Source: Ruminococcus sp. (GTDB lineage: Bacteria; Bacillota; Clostridia; Oscillospirales; Acutalibacteraceae). Taken from it: 36,561 nucleotides of DNA. The DNA lies in NCBI GenBank assembly GCA_022779485.1, contig JALFTC010000017.1, forward strand, positions 1-36,561. Direction: 5' to 3'. The notes beneath the pieces are model-generated. The model was given only the letters and a program-made list of their open reading frames with translations, searched no databases and was not told where the DNA came from. The first letter of the stretch is position 1, and every line of letters begins with the position of its first letter. Below, piece by piece: positions 7,411 to 16,570 of the stretch. The position numbers and the translations under genes are program-made.

Positions 7411-9738
7411 ATGATGATTAAATATAAGGTTAACGAGGTTGCCAAGGATTTGGGCGTTAACGGAAAAAAGGTAGTAGAGGTGCTTGACAAGTATTGCGGT
7501 GTTCAGGCAAAGACTACTACGGCACTTGACGAAAAGCAGCTTGATGTGGTATTTGACTTTTTTACACAGGAAGCAAAGCTTGATAACCTTGACAGCTACT
7601 TTGCCAAGAGAAACGAGGGCATAGAGGCAGCCGAGGCTAAAAAGGAAGAAGAAAAGAAAAAGAGAAAAGAAGAGCTTAAAAAGCAAAAGGCAGAGCAGGC
7701 TCAAAAGCAGGGCAAGGCACCTGTGCCTGAAAAAAAGCAGGATGCCCCTCAAAAGAAGAAGGAGAGCCGTGTTATCGACACCTCTGCCGTTGTTGTCAAT
7801 GTTGATAAATACAACGAAAAGTACGACAATATGGCTGACTCCGGTATGAACAGGAGCGACAGAAACAGAAGTCAGGTTAAAAAGCAAAAGATTAACCAGC
7901 GTTCACAGCAGAGGAAGAAGCGTCAGGGCAAGAGAGAAACAGAGCAGGAAAGACTAAAGAGAATTGCAGCGGAAAGAAAGGCAAAGCCTATCACAGTGCA
8001 AATCCCTGATGAAATCGTAGTTCAGGAGCTTGCTTCCCGTCTAAAGGCTACTGTTGCCGAGGTTGTTAAAAAGGCATTTATGATGGGTACAATGGTTACT
8101 GCAACAGATACTATTGACTTTGACACAGCCTCCCTTATTGCAATGGAATTCCACGCAAAGGTTGAAAAAGAAGTAGTTGTTACCATTGAGGAGCAGATTA
8201 TTGACGACACAGAGGACGACGACAACAACTTGGTTGGAAGAGCACCTGTTGTAGTTGTTATGGGTCATGTTGACCACGGTAAAACCTCTATCCTTGATGT
8301 TATCCGTCACGCAAATGTAACAGCATCTGAAGCCGGCGGTATTACACAGCACATCGGTGCTTACAGAGTACAGGTTAACGGAAAGGACATTACATTCCTT
8401 GACACACCGGGACACGAGGCATTCACAACAATGCGTGCCCGTGGCGCACAGGCAACTGATATTGCTATCCTTGTTGTTGCAGCAGACGACGGTATTATGC
8501 CACAGACTATTGAGGCTATCAACCACGCAAAGGCTGCCGGAGTTTCCGTAGTTGTTGCAATTAACAAGATGGATAAGCCGGGCGCTAATCCTGAGGCTGT
8601 TAAGCAACAGCTTACAGAATACGAGCTTGTTCCTGAGGAATGGGGCGGAGATACACCTTGTATCCCTGTTTCAGCCAAGACTAAGGAGGGTATTACAGAC
8701 CTTCTTGAAATGGTGCTTTTGATTGCAGAGATGAAAGAGCTAAAGGCAAACCCTGACCGTCAGGCAAAGGGTTGTGTAATTGAGGCTCGTCTTGACAAGG
8801 GCAGAGGTCCTGTTGCAACTGTACTTGTTCAGAACGGTACTCTACGCAAGGGCGACATTGTTGTTGCCGGTACTGCTGTGGGTAGAGTTCGTGCAATGAC
8901 CAACGACAAGGGTATGTCAGTTAAGGAGGCAGGTCCGTCTGTTCCTGTTGAAATCACAGGTCTTGCCGAAGTGCCACAGGGCGGTGACATTTTCAACGCA
9001 GTTACCAACGAAAGACTTGCAAGAGAGCTTGTTGAACAGAGAAAGACAAAGCAGAAGGAAGAGCTGTTTAACTCCAGAACAAAGGTTACCCTTGACAACC
9101 TGTTTGACCAGATGAAGCAGGGCGAAATGCAGGAGCTTCAGATTATTGTCAAGGCTGATGTTCAAGGCTCTGTTGAGGCTGTTCGCCAGTCACTTGAAAA
9201 GCTGACTAATGACGAGGTAAGGGTTAATGTTATCCACGGCGGTGTTGGTGCTATCAACGAAAGCGATGTTATGCTTGCAAACGCAAGTAACGCTATCATT
9301 GTAGGCTTTAATGTTCGACCTGATGCAACAGCCCTTGCAAATGCAGAAAGAGAGTCTGTTGACATTCGTCTTTACAGCATTATTTACAACTGTATTGAGG
9401 AAATTGAAGCCGCTATGAAGGGTATGCTTGCTCCTAAGACAAGAGAGGTTGTAATAGGTAATGCCGAAATCCGCAACATCATCCGTATCAAGAGCGTTGG
9501 TGTTGTTGCCGGTTCTTATGTAAAGGACGGTGTTATCAAGAGGAATGCACAGGTTCGTGTAATTCGTGACGGTGTTGTTATTGCCGACGACCACATTGCA
9601 TCTCTCCAGAGATTTAAGGACGCAGTTAAGGAAGTACACGAAAACTACGAGTGCGGTATCTGCCTTGAAAGATTTAACGACCTTCGTGAGGGAGATATTT
9701 TTGAAGTGTATGAAATTCAGGAGTACAGAGAAGACTAA
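7411..9738 (+). CDS. infB: Translation initiation factor IF-2
   Basis: GTPase that places initiator fMet-tRNA on the 30S subunit and drives subunit joining. The 775-residue protein has the IF2 N-terminal module (about 1-50, [19 protein letters not shown]), a long basic, charged linker rich in Lys/Glu/Arg (about 70-190), a second N-terminal module (about 195-245), then the G domain with G1 GHVDHGKT at 285-292, G3 DTPGH at 331-335 and G4 NKMD at 385-388, followed by the beta-barrel domain II, domain III and the C-terminal fMet-tRNA binding domain ending [15 protein letters not shown] lies nine bases before ATG 7411; a second ATG follows directly. It stands at its conserved place in the nusA operon. 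Confidence 0.98.
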   Translation: MMIKYKVNEVAKDLGVNGKKVVEVLDKYCGVQAKTTTALDEKQLDVVFDFFTQEAKLDNLDSYFAKRNEGIEAAEAKKEEEKKKRKEELKKQKAEQAQKQGKAPVPEKKQDAPQKKKESRVIDTSAVVVNVDKYNEKYDNMADSGMNRSDRNRSQVKKQKINQRSQQRKKRQGKRETEQERLKRIAAERKAKPITVQIPDEIVVQELASRLKATVAEVVKKAFMMGTMVTATDTIDFDTASLIAMEFHAKVEKEVVVTIEEQIIDDTEDDDNNLVGRAPVVVVMGHVDHGKTSILDVIRHANVTASEAGGITQHIGAYRVQVNGKDITFLDTPGHEAFTTMRARGAQATDIAILVVAADDGIMPQTIEAINHAKAAGVSVVVAINKMDKPGANPEAVKQQLTEYELVPEEWGGDTPCIPVSAKTKEGITDLLEMVLLIAEMKELKANPDRQAKGCVIEARLDKGRGPVATVLVQNGTLRKGDIVVAGTAVGRVRAMTNDKGMSVKEAGPSVPVEITGLAEVPQGGDIFNAVTNERLARELVEQRKTKQKEELFNSRTKVTLDNLFDQMKQGEMQELQIIVKADVQGSVEAVRQSLEKLTNDEVRVNVIHGGVGAINESDVMLANASNAIIVGFNVRPDATALANAERESVDIRLYSIIYNCIEEIEAAMKGMLAPKTREVVIGNAEIRNIIRIKSVGVVAGSYVKDGVIKRNAQVRVIRDGVVIADDHIASLQRFKDAVKEVHENYECGICLERFNDLREGDIFEVYEIQEYRED

Positions 9739-9754
9739 TATTGTTTAATATTTA

Positions 9755-9786
9755 TGAGTTAGGGCGATTTTATAACCCCTAACTCA
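9755..9786 (+). terminator. Hairpin between infB and rbfA
   Basis: A perfect 10-bp stem (TGAGTTAGGG with CCCTAACTCA) encloses an 11-base loop. No T tract follows (CAACTTG), so it is more likely an mRNA processing or stability element, or a weak attenuator, than a full terminator; rbfA, nrnA and truB continue on the same strand. Confidence 0.5.
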
Positions 9787-9816
9787 CAACTTGTTTATTA
9801 TATAGAGGAAGTTATT

Positions 9817-10191
9817 ATGTCAGGACACAGAATTGACAGAACAACAGAAGATATCAAGAGGGAGCTTACTGCCATTTTTAAAATGGTTAAAGACCCCCGT
9901 GTTGCAGACTGCTTTATTTCCATTATTCGTGTTGAGGTTACAAACGACCTAAGCTACTGCACAGTTTATTTCAGTGTAATTGAGGGTATGGAAAGGGCAA
10001 AGGAGGCACTTAAGGGACTGAAATCGGCATCCGGCTTTATTCGCCGTGAGCTTGGCCACAGACTGCACCTGCGCCACACACCGGAGCTAATTTTCAAGGC
10101 AACGGACAGCGTGGAGTACAGTGCCAACATAAGCCGTATTTTAAATGAGCTTGATATTAAAAAGGATGATAGTGATGATGACGCTGAGTGA
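9817..10191 (+). CDS. rbfA: Ribosome-binding factor A (RbfA)
   Basis: Cold-shock-associated factor that binds the free 30S subunit and helps 16S rRNA 5' end maturation. The 124 residues show the KH-like fold with MSGHRIDRTTEDIKRELTAI at the start, the conserved KDPRVADCFISIIRVEVTNDL region, YCTVYFSVIEG, and the C-terminal signature ASGFIRRELGHRLHLRHTPEL. The acidic tail (DIKKDDSDDDAE) is typical. GAGGAAG lies upstream of the ATG. The gene is 78 bases after infB, with a hairpin in the gap, and its end overlaps the start of nrnA by 17 bases. Confidence 0.97.
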   Translation: MSGHRIDRTTEDIKRELTAIFKMVKDPRVADCFISIIRVEVTNDLSYCTVYFSVIEGMERAKEALKGLKSASGFIRRELGHRLHLRHTPELIFKATDSVEYSANISRILNELDIKKDDSDDDAE

Positions 10192-11119
10192 TGTTGCAAA
10201 GATTTTAAAGTCACAGGACAATATTGAAATTCTCACCCATCACTATCCCGACGGCGATACCCTTGGCTCTGCCTACGGACTTTGCATAGCTTTGCAAAAT
10301 ATGGGCAAGAATGCAAGGGTTGTACTTAGCGGTAAATGCGCAAGGAAGTTTTCTTACCTCCTTGATGGGGTTAAGGAATCTAACTTTACACCGCATTTTA
10401 TAATGTCGGTGGATGTAGCGGCAAAGTCCCTTTTGGGGGAGAATGAGGAGCTTTACAGCGACAAAATAGATTTGTGCATTGACCACCACGGAAGTAACAC
10501 CTTGGGGGTTAATGACAGTTATATTGACGACACAGCCGCCGCAACAGCAGAGATTATCTTTGATTTGATAAATGTAATGGGCGAAAAGATAACACCCCAA
10601 ATTGCAAACTGCCTTTACACAGGTGTAAGCACAGACACAGGATGCTTTATGTACACCAACACCACATCAAAAACCCACAGAATTGCGGGGGAGCTTATTG
10701 ACCTTGGGGCAGATTTCGGGGAGATAAACCGCAAAATGTTTGAAACAAAAACCAAGGAAAAAATCGCCCTTGAAAGAATGGTTTACGACACTCTTGACTT
10801 TTATTATGACGGTAAACTTGCAATTATTTACACAACTATTGCAATGCAGGATAAGCTTAACCTTGGCGACGATGAAATGGAGGGTCTTGCCTCTATTCCC
10901 CGTCAAATTGAGGGTGTAAAAATGGGAATCACCATAAGGGAAAAGAAAAACAGAGATTTTAAAATCTCTGTCAGGACAAATGGTGATACAGATGCCTGTG
11001 AATTTTGCAAAAGGTTTGGCGGCGGCGGTCACAAAGCGGCTTCGGGATGTTCCATTCAGGGCGACCTTATAACAGTAAAGCAAACCTTGATTGCCGCCGC
11101 AGAAGAGATTTTGCTATGA
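10175..11119 (+). CDS. nrnA: DHH/DHHA1 phosphoesterase, NrnA-type nanoRNase/pAp phosphatase
   Basis: Predicted cytoplasmic enzyme that degrades short oligoribonucleotides and dephosphorylates pAp. The 314 residues match the length of B. subtilis NrnA (about 313). The DHH domain shows the metal-binding segments HHYPDGDTLGSA near the start, MSVDVA, CIDHHGSN (the DHH triad) and TGVSTDTGCFMY; the C-terminal DHHA1 domain carries RFGGGGHKAASGCS. Start codons at 10166, 10175 and 10178 are all possible; 10175 is preferred because AAGGA lies eight bases upstream and the length then fits. It overlaps rbfA by 17 bases and truB by 4 (ATGA), so translation is coupled within the operon. Confidence 0.93.
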   Translation: MMTLSDVAKILKSQDNIEILTHHYPDGDTLGSAYGLCIALQNMGKNARVVLSGKCARKFSYLLDGVKESNFTPHFIMSVDVAAKSLLGENEELYSDKIDLCIDHHGSNTLGVNDSYIDDTAAATAEIIFDLINVMGEKITPQIANCLYTGVSTDTGCFMYTNTTSKTHRIAGELIDLGADFGEINRKMFETKTKEKIALERMVYDTLDFYYDGKLAIIYTTIAMQDKLNLGDDEMEGLASIPRQIEGVKMGITIREKKNRDFKISVRTNGDTDACEFCKRFGGGGHKAASGCSIQGDLITVKQTLIAAAEEILL

Positions 11120-12012
11120 ACGGTGTTTTAGTAATTAACAAGCCTATGGACTTCACCTCCTTTGATGTGGTTGCCATTATGCGACGGGTGACAGGGGAGA
11201 GGAAAATCGGACATCTCGGTACCCTTGACCCAAATGCTACAGGAGTTTTGCCCCTTGTTTTGGGCAACGCAACAAAGGCGCAGGACTTGGTGGTGAATCA
11301 CGACAAGGAGTATGTTGCAGAGTTTAGGCTTGGTGTAAAAACAGACACCTTGGATATTTGGGGCGAGGTTATAAAGGAAGAAAAAACCTCTTTTACAAAA
11401 GAGGATATTTTAAATATTCTCCCAAAATTCACAGGAGAGATACAGCAGATACCCCCAATGTATTCCGCAGTTAAGGTGGACGGCAAAAGGCTTTACGACC
11501 TTGCCCGTGACGGTAAAGAAATCGAGAGAAAAACCCGCCCTGTTACTATCTATCACCTTAGCCTTACGGATTTTGATGAGGAAAGTCAAAGCGGTACTCT
11601 TAAAATAAAATGCAGTAAGGGAACATATGTGAGAACGCTGATTGACGACATAGGCAACGCCCTTGGCTCCTTTGGTGTTATGACCTCACTTGTGAGGACA
11701 AATGCCTGCGGATACTCCATTGAGGAGGCAATCCCCCTTGAAAAAGCGAGAGAAATGACCGATTTTGGGGATTGCATCAAGGACACCGAAAGCCTGTTTA
11801 TGACCTACGGTTATGTTAAGGTGACTTCCCCTCAGGCAAAGCGCTTTAAAAACGGAGGGGCTCTTGACAAGAACAGAACATATCTTGCAAAGCTAAATCC
11901 ACCGGATGGTGCTATCCTTAGAGTTAAGGACGACCAAAATAAATTTTTAGGCCTTGGTATTATTAAGGGTGAAGAGCTGAAAATTTATAAGCTCTTTGCA
12001 GTAAATCAGTAA
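11116..12012 (+). CDS. truB: tRNA pseudouridine(55) synthase TruB
   Basis: Converts U55 in the T-loop of tRNAs to pseudouridine. The 298-residue protein has the TruB N-terminal signature (MNGVLVINKPMDFTSFDVV), the catalytic motif GHLGTLDPNATGVLPLVLG with the essential Asp, the YSAVKVDGKRLYDLARDG segment, CSKGTYVRTLIDDIG, and a C-terminal PUA-like domain. The start at 11116 is set by homology and by the ATGA overlap with the nrnA stop; longer in-frame extensions would run into nrnA. The riboflavin kinase gene ribF, which often follows truB in Firmicutes, is absent here; a strong terminator ends the operon instead. Confidence 0.97.
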   Translation: MNGVLVINKPMDFTSFDVVAIMRRVTGERKIGHLGTLDPNATGVLPLVLGNATKAQDLVVNHDKEYVAEFRLGVKTDTLDIWGEVIKEEKTSFTKEDILNILPKFTGEIQQIPPMYSAVKVDGKRLYDLARDGKEIERKTRPVTIYHLSLTDFDEESQSGTLKIKCSKGTYVRTLIDDIGNALGSFGVMTSLVRTNACGYSIEEAIPLEKAREMTDFGDCIKDTESLFMTYGYVKVTSPQAKRFKNGGALDKNRTYLAKLNPPDGAILRVKDDQNKFLGLGIIKGEELKIYKLFAVNQ

Positions 12013-12026
12013 AATATGACAGAGCT

Positions 12027-12052
12027 AAAAAGGGAGTCAAGCACTCCCTTTT
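12027..12052 (+). terminator. Terminator of the rimP-truB operon
   Basis: An 10-bp stem (AAAAGGGAGT with ACTCCCTTTT, loop CAAGC) starts 15 bases after the truB stop and runs into T-rich sequence. This marks the end of the operon. Confidence 0.85.
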
Positions 12053-12114
12053 ATGATTATAACATAAAATATTTAAAAAAATTTCCTATTATTCAACTAC
12101 AATTCACATTTTTA

Positions 12115-12123
12115 TGTTATAAT
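12115..12123 (+). promoter_or_regulatory. Extended -10 promoter of the small lipoprotein gene
   Basis: TGT-TATAAT at 12115-12123 is a perfect extended -10 element (TGnTATAAT). No good -35 box is seen 17 bp upstream. Transcription would begin about 30 bases before the ATG at 12160. Confidence 0.5.
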
Positions 12124-12159
12124 AATTCAAAATTATTATAGAGAAAAGGAAGATGAAAA

Positions 12160-12666
12160 ATGAAAAGAATAATCCCGATTATTATAGCTTTAATGCTTTT
12201 AGCCTGCCTTGCGGGATGTGACAGTTCAGGCGGCAATAAAGAAACTACAAATAACGGAACTGTTGTGGTAACTCAACCCTCTTCAACATCAGCAGTTGCC
12301 AATACATCAACTGCATCATCAAACCCTGCGGCATATATCTATGACGGAACAGGGGAAAACCAGGGTGCAAAGATTGCAACCGTTAAGTGGAATGACAGGG
12401 AAAAAATTCAGATTATTAACGATATGATTCACAGCGACAGCGTTATCAGCGATAAAAAGAAGGACAAAGAGGACACCTCCAAGGCTGACAAGGTTTACTG
12501 CTTTGAACTGATTAACAAGGGTGTAGCCAATAACATTTTTTATGTTTACCTGATTGACGACAAGGTTTACCTTTACGGAGATGAATTTGCAAGTTCCCTT
12601 AACACATTCGTTAACGGTTACGCAGACAAGACCACACCAAAGCAGGTTGAAAGTTTGCTAAAATAA
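12160..12666 (+). CDS. Small lipoprotein of unknown function
   Basis: A 168-residue protein with a clear lipoprotein signal: charged MKRI, a hydrophobic core (IPIIIALMLLACL) and the lipobox LAGC with the lipidated cysteine at residue 20. A Ser/Thr/Asn-rich linker (about 21-58) follows, as expected for a protein tethered outside the membrane. The remaining 110 residues form a small mixed domain with aromatic pairs (KVYCFELINKG, NIFYVYLIDDKVYLYGDEF) that I cannot assign to a family. The ribosome binding site AAAGGAAG lies upstream. It is a monocistronic unit between the truB terminator and a bidirectional terminator, facing a larger lipoprotein gene. Confidence 0.85.
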   Translation: MKRIIPIIIALMLLACLAGCDSSGGNKETTNNGTVVVTQPSSTSAVANTSTASSNPAAYIYDGTGENQGAKIATVKWNDREKIQIINDMIHSDSVISDKKKDKEDTSKADKVYCFELINKGVANNIFYVYLIDDKVYLYGDEFASSLNTFVNGYADKTTPKQVESLLK

Positions 12667-12685
12667 TATTAATTTCAGCAGTGAA

Positions 12686-12716
12686 AAAGCTCCCCATTTG
12701 GGGAGCTTTAATTTTG
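12686..12716. terminator. Bidirectional terminator between two lipoprotein genes
   Basis: A perfect 10-bp stem (AAAGCTCCCC, loop ATTT, GGGGAGCTTT) followed by AATTTT on plus and TTCAC on minus. It serves the convergent genes ending at 12666 and 12728. Confidence 0.85.
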
Positions 12717-12727
12717 GTTTGTGATAA

Positions 12728-13945
12728 TTACTTTACCTCTGTAACGGTGTAATTGGAACCGTAGATATTCTTAAAGGAATCCACAGCGTCCTTTACATTT
12801 TCTCTTGATGAGGTAGTGCAATACAAATCGTAGTCACTGTTAATCTTGACAAGCTTGTTGTCAGCAACCATTAGTTCGCCGCCGGAGATGTATCCCATAT
12901 AGTAGGCTGTAACATTCTTTACTGCACCCTTTTTGATTTTTGAGCCATATGAAGGGTCAGTTATCTTTACAGTGTATGTACGGGAGTAAATCTGTCCGTA
13001 TGCGCAGGAAGACTTGCTGTAATAGTCAGGGTTGTATCCGTAAAGAGTCTTTACAAGCTTAAAGTCGGATACCTTGTTAATCTTGATTTCGGCAAAGTGA
13101 AAATCGTCAGCCTCTATGCCAAAGTCGTAGCCTTCGCCTTCGTCACCTACTTCAATTTCATAGTCCTCATTCAGGTCCTCAAGGATTGCCTCAGTGGGAA
13201 CGGTGTTGTCGATACTGCTGTCGATTGTCTTAGGAATTTCTCCCAAGCCCTCAACTGTAAATTCTTTTGTTACCTCTTCGCCGTTTTCACTGCCTTTGAG
13301 GATGTAGTCCTCACTGTAAAGTGATGCTGTAACAGTTACCTTGTCGCCGTTTTTAAGGTCATAGCTTGGGTCGGCGGAGTAGTAAATTGTGTAGTCGCTG
13401 TCGTCATCCTTTTCCTCTACATCAATACTACCGTCGCCGTCAAGACCGCTGAAGGTAATTGTGACCTCGGAACTGTCAAATGGGTCAACAACTTCCTTTT
13501 CTTCAAGACCTTTTACCTTTGTTTCAAATTCGTCAGCAACAAACTCTACATCATACTTATCAATCTTATCCTCGTTATATCTTGCCTTAACTTTGATGGT
13601 ATCGCCGTTTGAAATGTTGCCGTCTTTGCCCTTAACTAACTTGAACTTAACATTTTCAAGTGCTTTGTTAAGGTTTCTTAAAGACCTCATTTTTTCGGTG
13701 TATTCATCATATTTGCTGTCGTCGTCGTCAAGTCGTGCTTCTTTTCTCTTTTCCTTAAGGTCGTCATACTTTGTTTCGTAATCCTCAAGCTCAGGCTCTT
13801 CCCTTAGTGTAGCAAAACCGCTGAATCCCTCGTAGGATAAATACTCGGAAAGGTCAACCTCTTGCTTTTTGCTGCAACCTGTTGTAAAGACTAAAGAAGA
13901 AAGCACAACTGCCGCAATAACTACAAGGCTTGTTATCTTTTTCAT
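12728..13945 (-). CDS. Lipoprotein with two repeated beta domains
   Basis: A 405-residue surface lipoprotein. The signal is MKKITSLVVIAAVVLSSLVF with lipobox TTGC and lipidated Cys at residue 24. After a charged helical segment (about 45-95) come two domains with the same pattern, NGDTIKVKARYNEDK ... VKGLEE and NGDKVTVTASLYSED ... VEGLGEIP, which look like a duplicated beta-sandwich fold. The protein is very acidic in the middle (EEKDDDSDYT). The C-terminal 110 residues contain a YYSKSSCAYGQIYSRTYTVKI region. Function is unknown. GGAGG lies upstream of the ATG, and the gene begins 25 bases after the leuD stop without a terminator, so it may be cotranscribed with leuCD; a metabolic link is not evident. 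Confidence 0.85.
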   Translation of the reverse strand: MKKITSLVVIAAVVLSSLVFTTGCSKKQEVDLSEYLSYEGFSGFATLREEPELEDYETKYDDLKEKRKEARLDDDDSKYDEYTEKMRSLRNLNKALENVKFKLVKGKDGNISNGDTIKVKARYNEDKIDKYDVEFVADEFETKVKGLEEKEVVDPFDSSEVTITFSGLDGDGSIDVEEKDDDSDYTIYYSADPSYDLKNGDKVTVTASLYSEDYILKGSENGEEVTKEFTVEGLGEIPKTIDSSIDNTVPTEAILEDLNEDYEIEVGDEGEGYDFGIEADDFHFAEIKINKVSDFKLVKTLYGYNPDYYSKSSCAYGQIYSRTYTVKITDPSYGSKIKKGAVKNVTAYYMGYISGGELMVADNKLVKINSDYDLYCTTSSRENVKDAVDSFKNIYGSNYTVTEVK

Positions 13946-13970
13946 ATTCTGTCCTCCAAAAAATAAAAAA

Positions 13971-14456
13971 TTATTTATTAAGTATCGAGTTGATTAATCC
14001 GCCCTTTGAGATAATGTTTTGGATAAACTCAGGGAATGGCTCTGCCTGATAGGTTTTGCCTGTTGTTTCGTCTGTGATAACACCTGTGTCAAAGTTTACT
14101 GAAACTGTGTCTCCTGACTTAATCTCCTTGGCTGCCTCGTCACATTCAAGAATGGGTAAACCAATGTTAATAGCATTTCTGTAGAAAATTCTTGCAAAGG
14201 TTGAGGCGATAACACAGCTTACTCCTGATGCCTTAATTGCGATTGGTGCGTGTTCACGGGATGAACCGCAGCCAAAGTTCTTTTCGGCTACAATGATGTC
14301 GCCCTTCTTTACATTTTTAACAAAGTCCTTGTCAATGTCCTCCATACAGTGGGCGGCAAGCTCGCTGTGAGAGGATGTGTTAAGGTATCTTGCAGGAATG
14401 ATAACATCTGTGTCAACATTATCTCCGTATTTATGTACTATGCCATGTGCATTCAT
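13971..14456 (-). CDS. leuD: 3-isopropylmalate dehydratase, small subunit
   Basis: Small subunit of isopropylmalate isomerase, which converts 2-isopropylmalate to 3-isopropylmalate in leucine synthesis. The 161 residues belong to the short (archaeal/clostridial) LeuD type: [18 protein letters not shown] near the start, [20 protein letters not shown] (the substrate-binding loop) and [21 protein letters not shown] good GGAGG site precedes the ATG. It directly follows leuC, 15 bases apart, so the two subunits are made together. leuA and leuB are not in the window. Since the LeuD/HacB families overlap, a related dehydratase (for example citramalate or homoaconitate type) cannot be excluded from sequence alone. 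Confidence 0.95.
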   Translation of the reverse strand: MNAHGIVHKYGDNVDTDVIIPARYLNTSSHSELAAHCMEDIDKDFVKNVKKGDIIVAEKNFGCGSSREHAPIAIKASGVSCVIASTFARIFYRNAINIGLPILECDEAAKEIKSGDTVSVNFDTGVITDETTGKTYQAEPFPEFIQNIISKGGLINSILNK

Positions 14457-14471
14457 TATGTTTCCTCCTTA

Positions 14472-15737
14472 TCAAAGCTTTTCAGGGTCGGTGATGTAGC
14501 CCTTAACAGCAGATGCCGCAGCAACCGCAGGGGATGCAAGGTAAACCTCGCTGTCAACATGACCCATTCTGCCAACAAAGTTTCTGTTTGTTGTGGAAAT
14601 TGCCTTTTCGCCGGCTGCCAAAATACCCATATGACCGCCAAGACAAGGTCCGCAGGTAGGAGTTGAAACAACAGCGCCGGCGTCAATGAATATGTCAAAC
14701 AGACCCTCGTGCATTGCGTCCTTCCAAATCTGCTGAGTGCCCGGGAAGATGATACATCTTACACCCTTTGCAATCTTTTTGCCCTTTAGCACCTTTGCGG
14801 CGGCTCTTAGGTCGGAAAGTCTGCCGTTTGTACAGGAGCCTATAACACACTGGTCAATCTTAACCTCTGTTTCGCCGATTTCATCAACTGTTCTTGTATT
14901 TTCGGGAAGATGCGGGAAAGCAACTGTGGGGCGAAGGGTGGAAAGGTCGATTACATATGTTTCGTCATACTGTGCGTCCTCGTCTGCTGTGTATTCCACA
15001 GGCTCACCCTGGAAACGACCGTTGCAGTATTCTCTTGTAATATCGTCAACAGGGAAAATGCCGTTTTTACCCCCTGCCTCAATAGCCATATTTGCAATGC
15101 AAAGTCTGTCGTCCATATTAAGGTACTTGATGCCCTCACCGCAAAATTCCATTGATTTGTAGAGAGCACCGTCAACGCCAATCATACCGATAATGTGCAA
15201 TATTACATCCTTACCGCTGACATAGCCCTGTGGCTTGCCAACAAGCTCAAACTTAATTGCGGATGGTACCTTAAACCAAGCCTTGCCGGAAATCATACCG
15301 GCGCACATATCAGTTGAGCCAACGCCTGTGGAAAATGCACCCAGAGCACCGTATGTACAGGTGTGGGAGTCGGCGCCAATGCACAGAGAACCGGGACCTA
15401 CAAGTCCGATTTCAGGCAGAAGTGCGTGTTCAATACCCATTTGTCCTACATCACGATAATTCTTAATATCATATTTGTCAGCAAACTGACGGGAAATCTT
15501 CACCTGTTCAGCGGCTTTAATATCCTTGTTAGGGGTGAAGTGATCCATAATCATTGCAATTTTTGTGTTGTCAAATACGGAGTCAGCACCGTTTTCTTCA
15601 AAAACATTTATAGCAACAGGACAGGTAACATCGTTGCCAAGTACCAAGTCCAAGTTTGCCTCAATAAGCTGTCCCGCTTTAACCTCAGGCAGTCCTGCGT
15701 GTGCCGCAAGAATTTTCTGAGTCATAGTCATACCCAT
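14472..15737 (-). CDS. leuC: 3-isopropylmalate dehydratase, large subunit
   Basis: Iron-sulfur subunit of isopropylmalate isomerase, partner of LeuD. The 421 residues fit the shorter LeuC/HacA type. Motifs include [11 protein letters not shown] at the start, [29 protein letters not shown], and the [4Fe-4S] ligand segments [13 protein letters not shown] and [13 protein letters not shown]. The start at ATG 15737 is preferred: AAAGGA lies nine bases upstream, and homologs start at MGMTMTQK. A start at 15761 would place that ribosome binding site inside the gene. A promoter is at 15801-15829, and the short 5' leader (about 57 bases) contains a hairpin. No T-box or long leader is present, unlike many clostridial leucine genes. 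Confidence 0.95.
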   Translation of the reverse strand: MGMTMTQKILAAHAGLPEVKAGQLIEANLDLVLGNDVTCPVAINVFEENGADSVFDNTKIAMIMDHFTPNKDIKAAEQVKISRQFADKYDIKNYRDVGQMGIEHALLPEIGLVGPGSLCIGADSHTCTYGALGAFSTGVGSTDMCAGMISGKAWFKVPSAIKFELVGKPQGYVSGKDVILHIIGMIGVDGALYKSMEFCGEGIKYLNMDDRLCIANMAIEAGGKNGIFPVDDITREYCNGRFQGEPVEYTADEDAQYDETYVIDLSTLRPTVAFPHLPENTRTVDEIGETEVKIDQCVIGSCTNGRLSDLRAAAKVLKGKKIAKGVRCIIFPGTQQIWKDAMHEGLFDIFIDAGAVVSTPTCGPCLGGHMGILAAGEKAISTTNRNFVGRMGHVDSEVYLASPAVAAASAVKGYITDPEKL

Positions 15738-15763
15738 TGCAGTCATTCCTTTCAAAATCATTT

Positions 15764-15788
15764 GGTGTAGTAGATATTCTGCTACACC
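15764..15788 (-). promoter_or_regulatory. Hairpin in the leuC 5' leader
   Basis: GGTGTAG and CTACACC arms, extended by two further pairs and one G-T pair around an ATATT-type loop, form a 10-bp stem at the very start of the leuC transcript, about 15 bases before the ribosome binding site. No T run follows. It may protect the 5' end or modulate translation. Confidence 0.5.
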
Positions 15789-15800
15789 CTAAAATATCAC

Positions 15801-15829
15801 ATTATAATTTTATCATTTTTAAGACTCAA
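15801..15829 (-). promoter_or_regulatory. Promoter of leuC-leuD
   Basis: On the minus strand TTGAGT (15824-15829), a 17-bp spacer and a perfect TATAAT (15801-15806). A second register, TTGAAC-N17-TAAAAT, is offset by six bases, so two overlapping promoters may be used. Confidence 0.65.
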
Positions 15830-15907
15830 GTTCAAGTATCGCAAGTGCCAATATTAGTGAACTAAAGCACTTAGTTTTAGTTATTTTGTAAACAATATAA
15901 TTATTAG

Positions 15908-16065
15908 GAAACACTGAATTAATCACTTTACACATCTTGCTTGCATATTTTCTGCCGGTATGCCAAAAAATCCTTAGAATACGGTCAGCATTCCTGCATT
16001 TTTTTGAATAAACTGACGAAAAATCTGACAGCCCTTTCTGTGCAAATGATTTAATCAGTGTTTCC
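15908..16065 (+). mobile_element. Non-coding inverted-repeat (MITE-like) element, copy 1
   Basis: A 158-bp element bounded by GGAAACACTG and CAGTGTTTCC. Inner sequence is closely similar to copies at 24100-24258 (same orientation) and 27766-27924 (inverted). Each copy is an imperfect palindrome that could fold into one long hairpin; none encodes a transposase. Flanks here are ATTA and ATAG, not an exact duplication, and this copy has diverged most, so it is probably the oldest. It sits between the DUF4177-like gene and the leuC promoter. An 82-codon minus-strand reading frame through it is not a gene. Confidence 0.85.
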
Positions 16066-16075
16066 ATAGATAAAA

Positions 16076-16108
16076 CAAAAAATCCCTCCTCTTTCGAGAA
16101 GGAATTTT
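16076..16108 (-). terminator. Terminator of the DUF4177-like gene
   Basis: On the minus strand a 12-bp stem (AAATTCCTTCTC, loop GAAA, GAGGAGGGATTT, two G-T pairs) is followed by a T run. It lies about 50 bases after the gene ending at 16159. Confidence 0.8.
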
Positions 16109-16158
16109 ATTCTGGCATTCATGACCAAAAAGAACCGGTTAAAAACCAAAGATTTTCT

Positions 16159-16413
16159 TTATATTCTCTCAAAAACCAGCGTAGCTTGAATACGGTCACC
16201 GCCACCAAAACCTTTACTGCCGCCATTGGTAGTTGAAATGGTGTGCAAGCGATAACCTCTACTTGCCTGTTCATTAATTACTCTTTCTAATTCCGTAAGA
16301 TTTCCTGAACCTGTTCCAAAAAATTTTTCCTTCAAAGTTACTTGCATAACAACATAATGCAGTTGTTGTCCGGAAGCCCCCGAAAAAGATGATGAGTCTA
16401 AACCAAAAGCCAT
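16159..16413 (-). CDS. Small DUF4177-like protein
   Basis: An 84-residue cytoplasmic protein. The core (YVVMQVTLKEKFF ... LTELERVINEQASRGYRLHTIST ... DRIQATLVFERI) has the beta-alpha-beta pattern of DUF4177 proteins, which typically show a Tyr-Val-Val first strand, an LE-(x)n-LN/IN-E helix, a G(W/Y) turn and a final strand; here the usual Trp of the GW turn is Tyr. A glycine/serine-rich N-terminus (MAFGLDSSSFSGASGQQ) precedes it. DUF4177 has no established function. GAGGAGG lies nine bases before the ATG, a promoter is at 16450-16478 and a terminator follows, so it is a complete one-gene unit. The insertion sequence lies just upstream of its promoter. Confidence 0.8.
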   Translation of the reverse strand: MAFGLDSSSFSGASGQQLHYVVMQVTLKEKFFGTGSGNLTELERVINEQASRGYRLHTISTTNGGSKGFGGGDRIQATLVFERI

Positions 16414-16449
16414 AATAATACCTCCTCAATACTCCTCAATATTTTAATT

Positions 16450-16478
16450 ATTCTATCATGATTCGTCAAAATATGCAA
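16450..16478 (-). promoter_or_regulatory. Promoter of the DUF4177-like gene
   Basis: On the minus strand TTGCAT (16473-16478), 17-bp spacer, TAGAAT (16450-16455), about 40 bases before the ATG. The left 25-bp repeat flanking the insertion sequence begins only five bases upstream of the -35 box. Confidence 0.55.
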
Positions 16479-16482
16479 CACT

Positions 16483-16507
16483 TATTTTATCTTACATCTT
16501 ACATATT
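16483..16507. repeat. 25-bp direct repeat, left of the insertion sequence
   Basis: Identical to 17669-17693; it contains CTTACATCTTACAT, itself a 7-bp tandem duplication. The two copies flank the IS481-type element seven and six bases outside its clearest terminal repeats. Confidence 0.8.
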
Positions 16508-16570
16508 TCTGCGTTGTAAATAGATGTGACCCATTTTAAGTAAAAAATAAAGTCAAAGATTGGTATAATG

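Noticed and set aside
15738..15907. T-box or other long leader before leuC
   Set aside because: The predicted leader is only about 57 bases; no T-box core sequence or terminator/antiterminator pair exists.
15819..16067. An 82-codon minus-strand reading frame (METLIKSFAQKG...)
   Set aside because: It runs through repeat element copy 1 end to end; the other copies give different frames, and there is no ribosome binding site. It is a by-product of the element.
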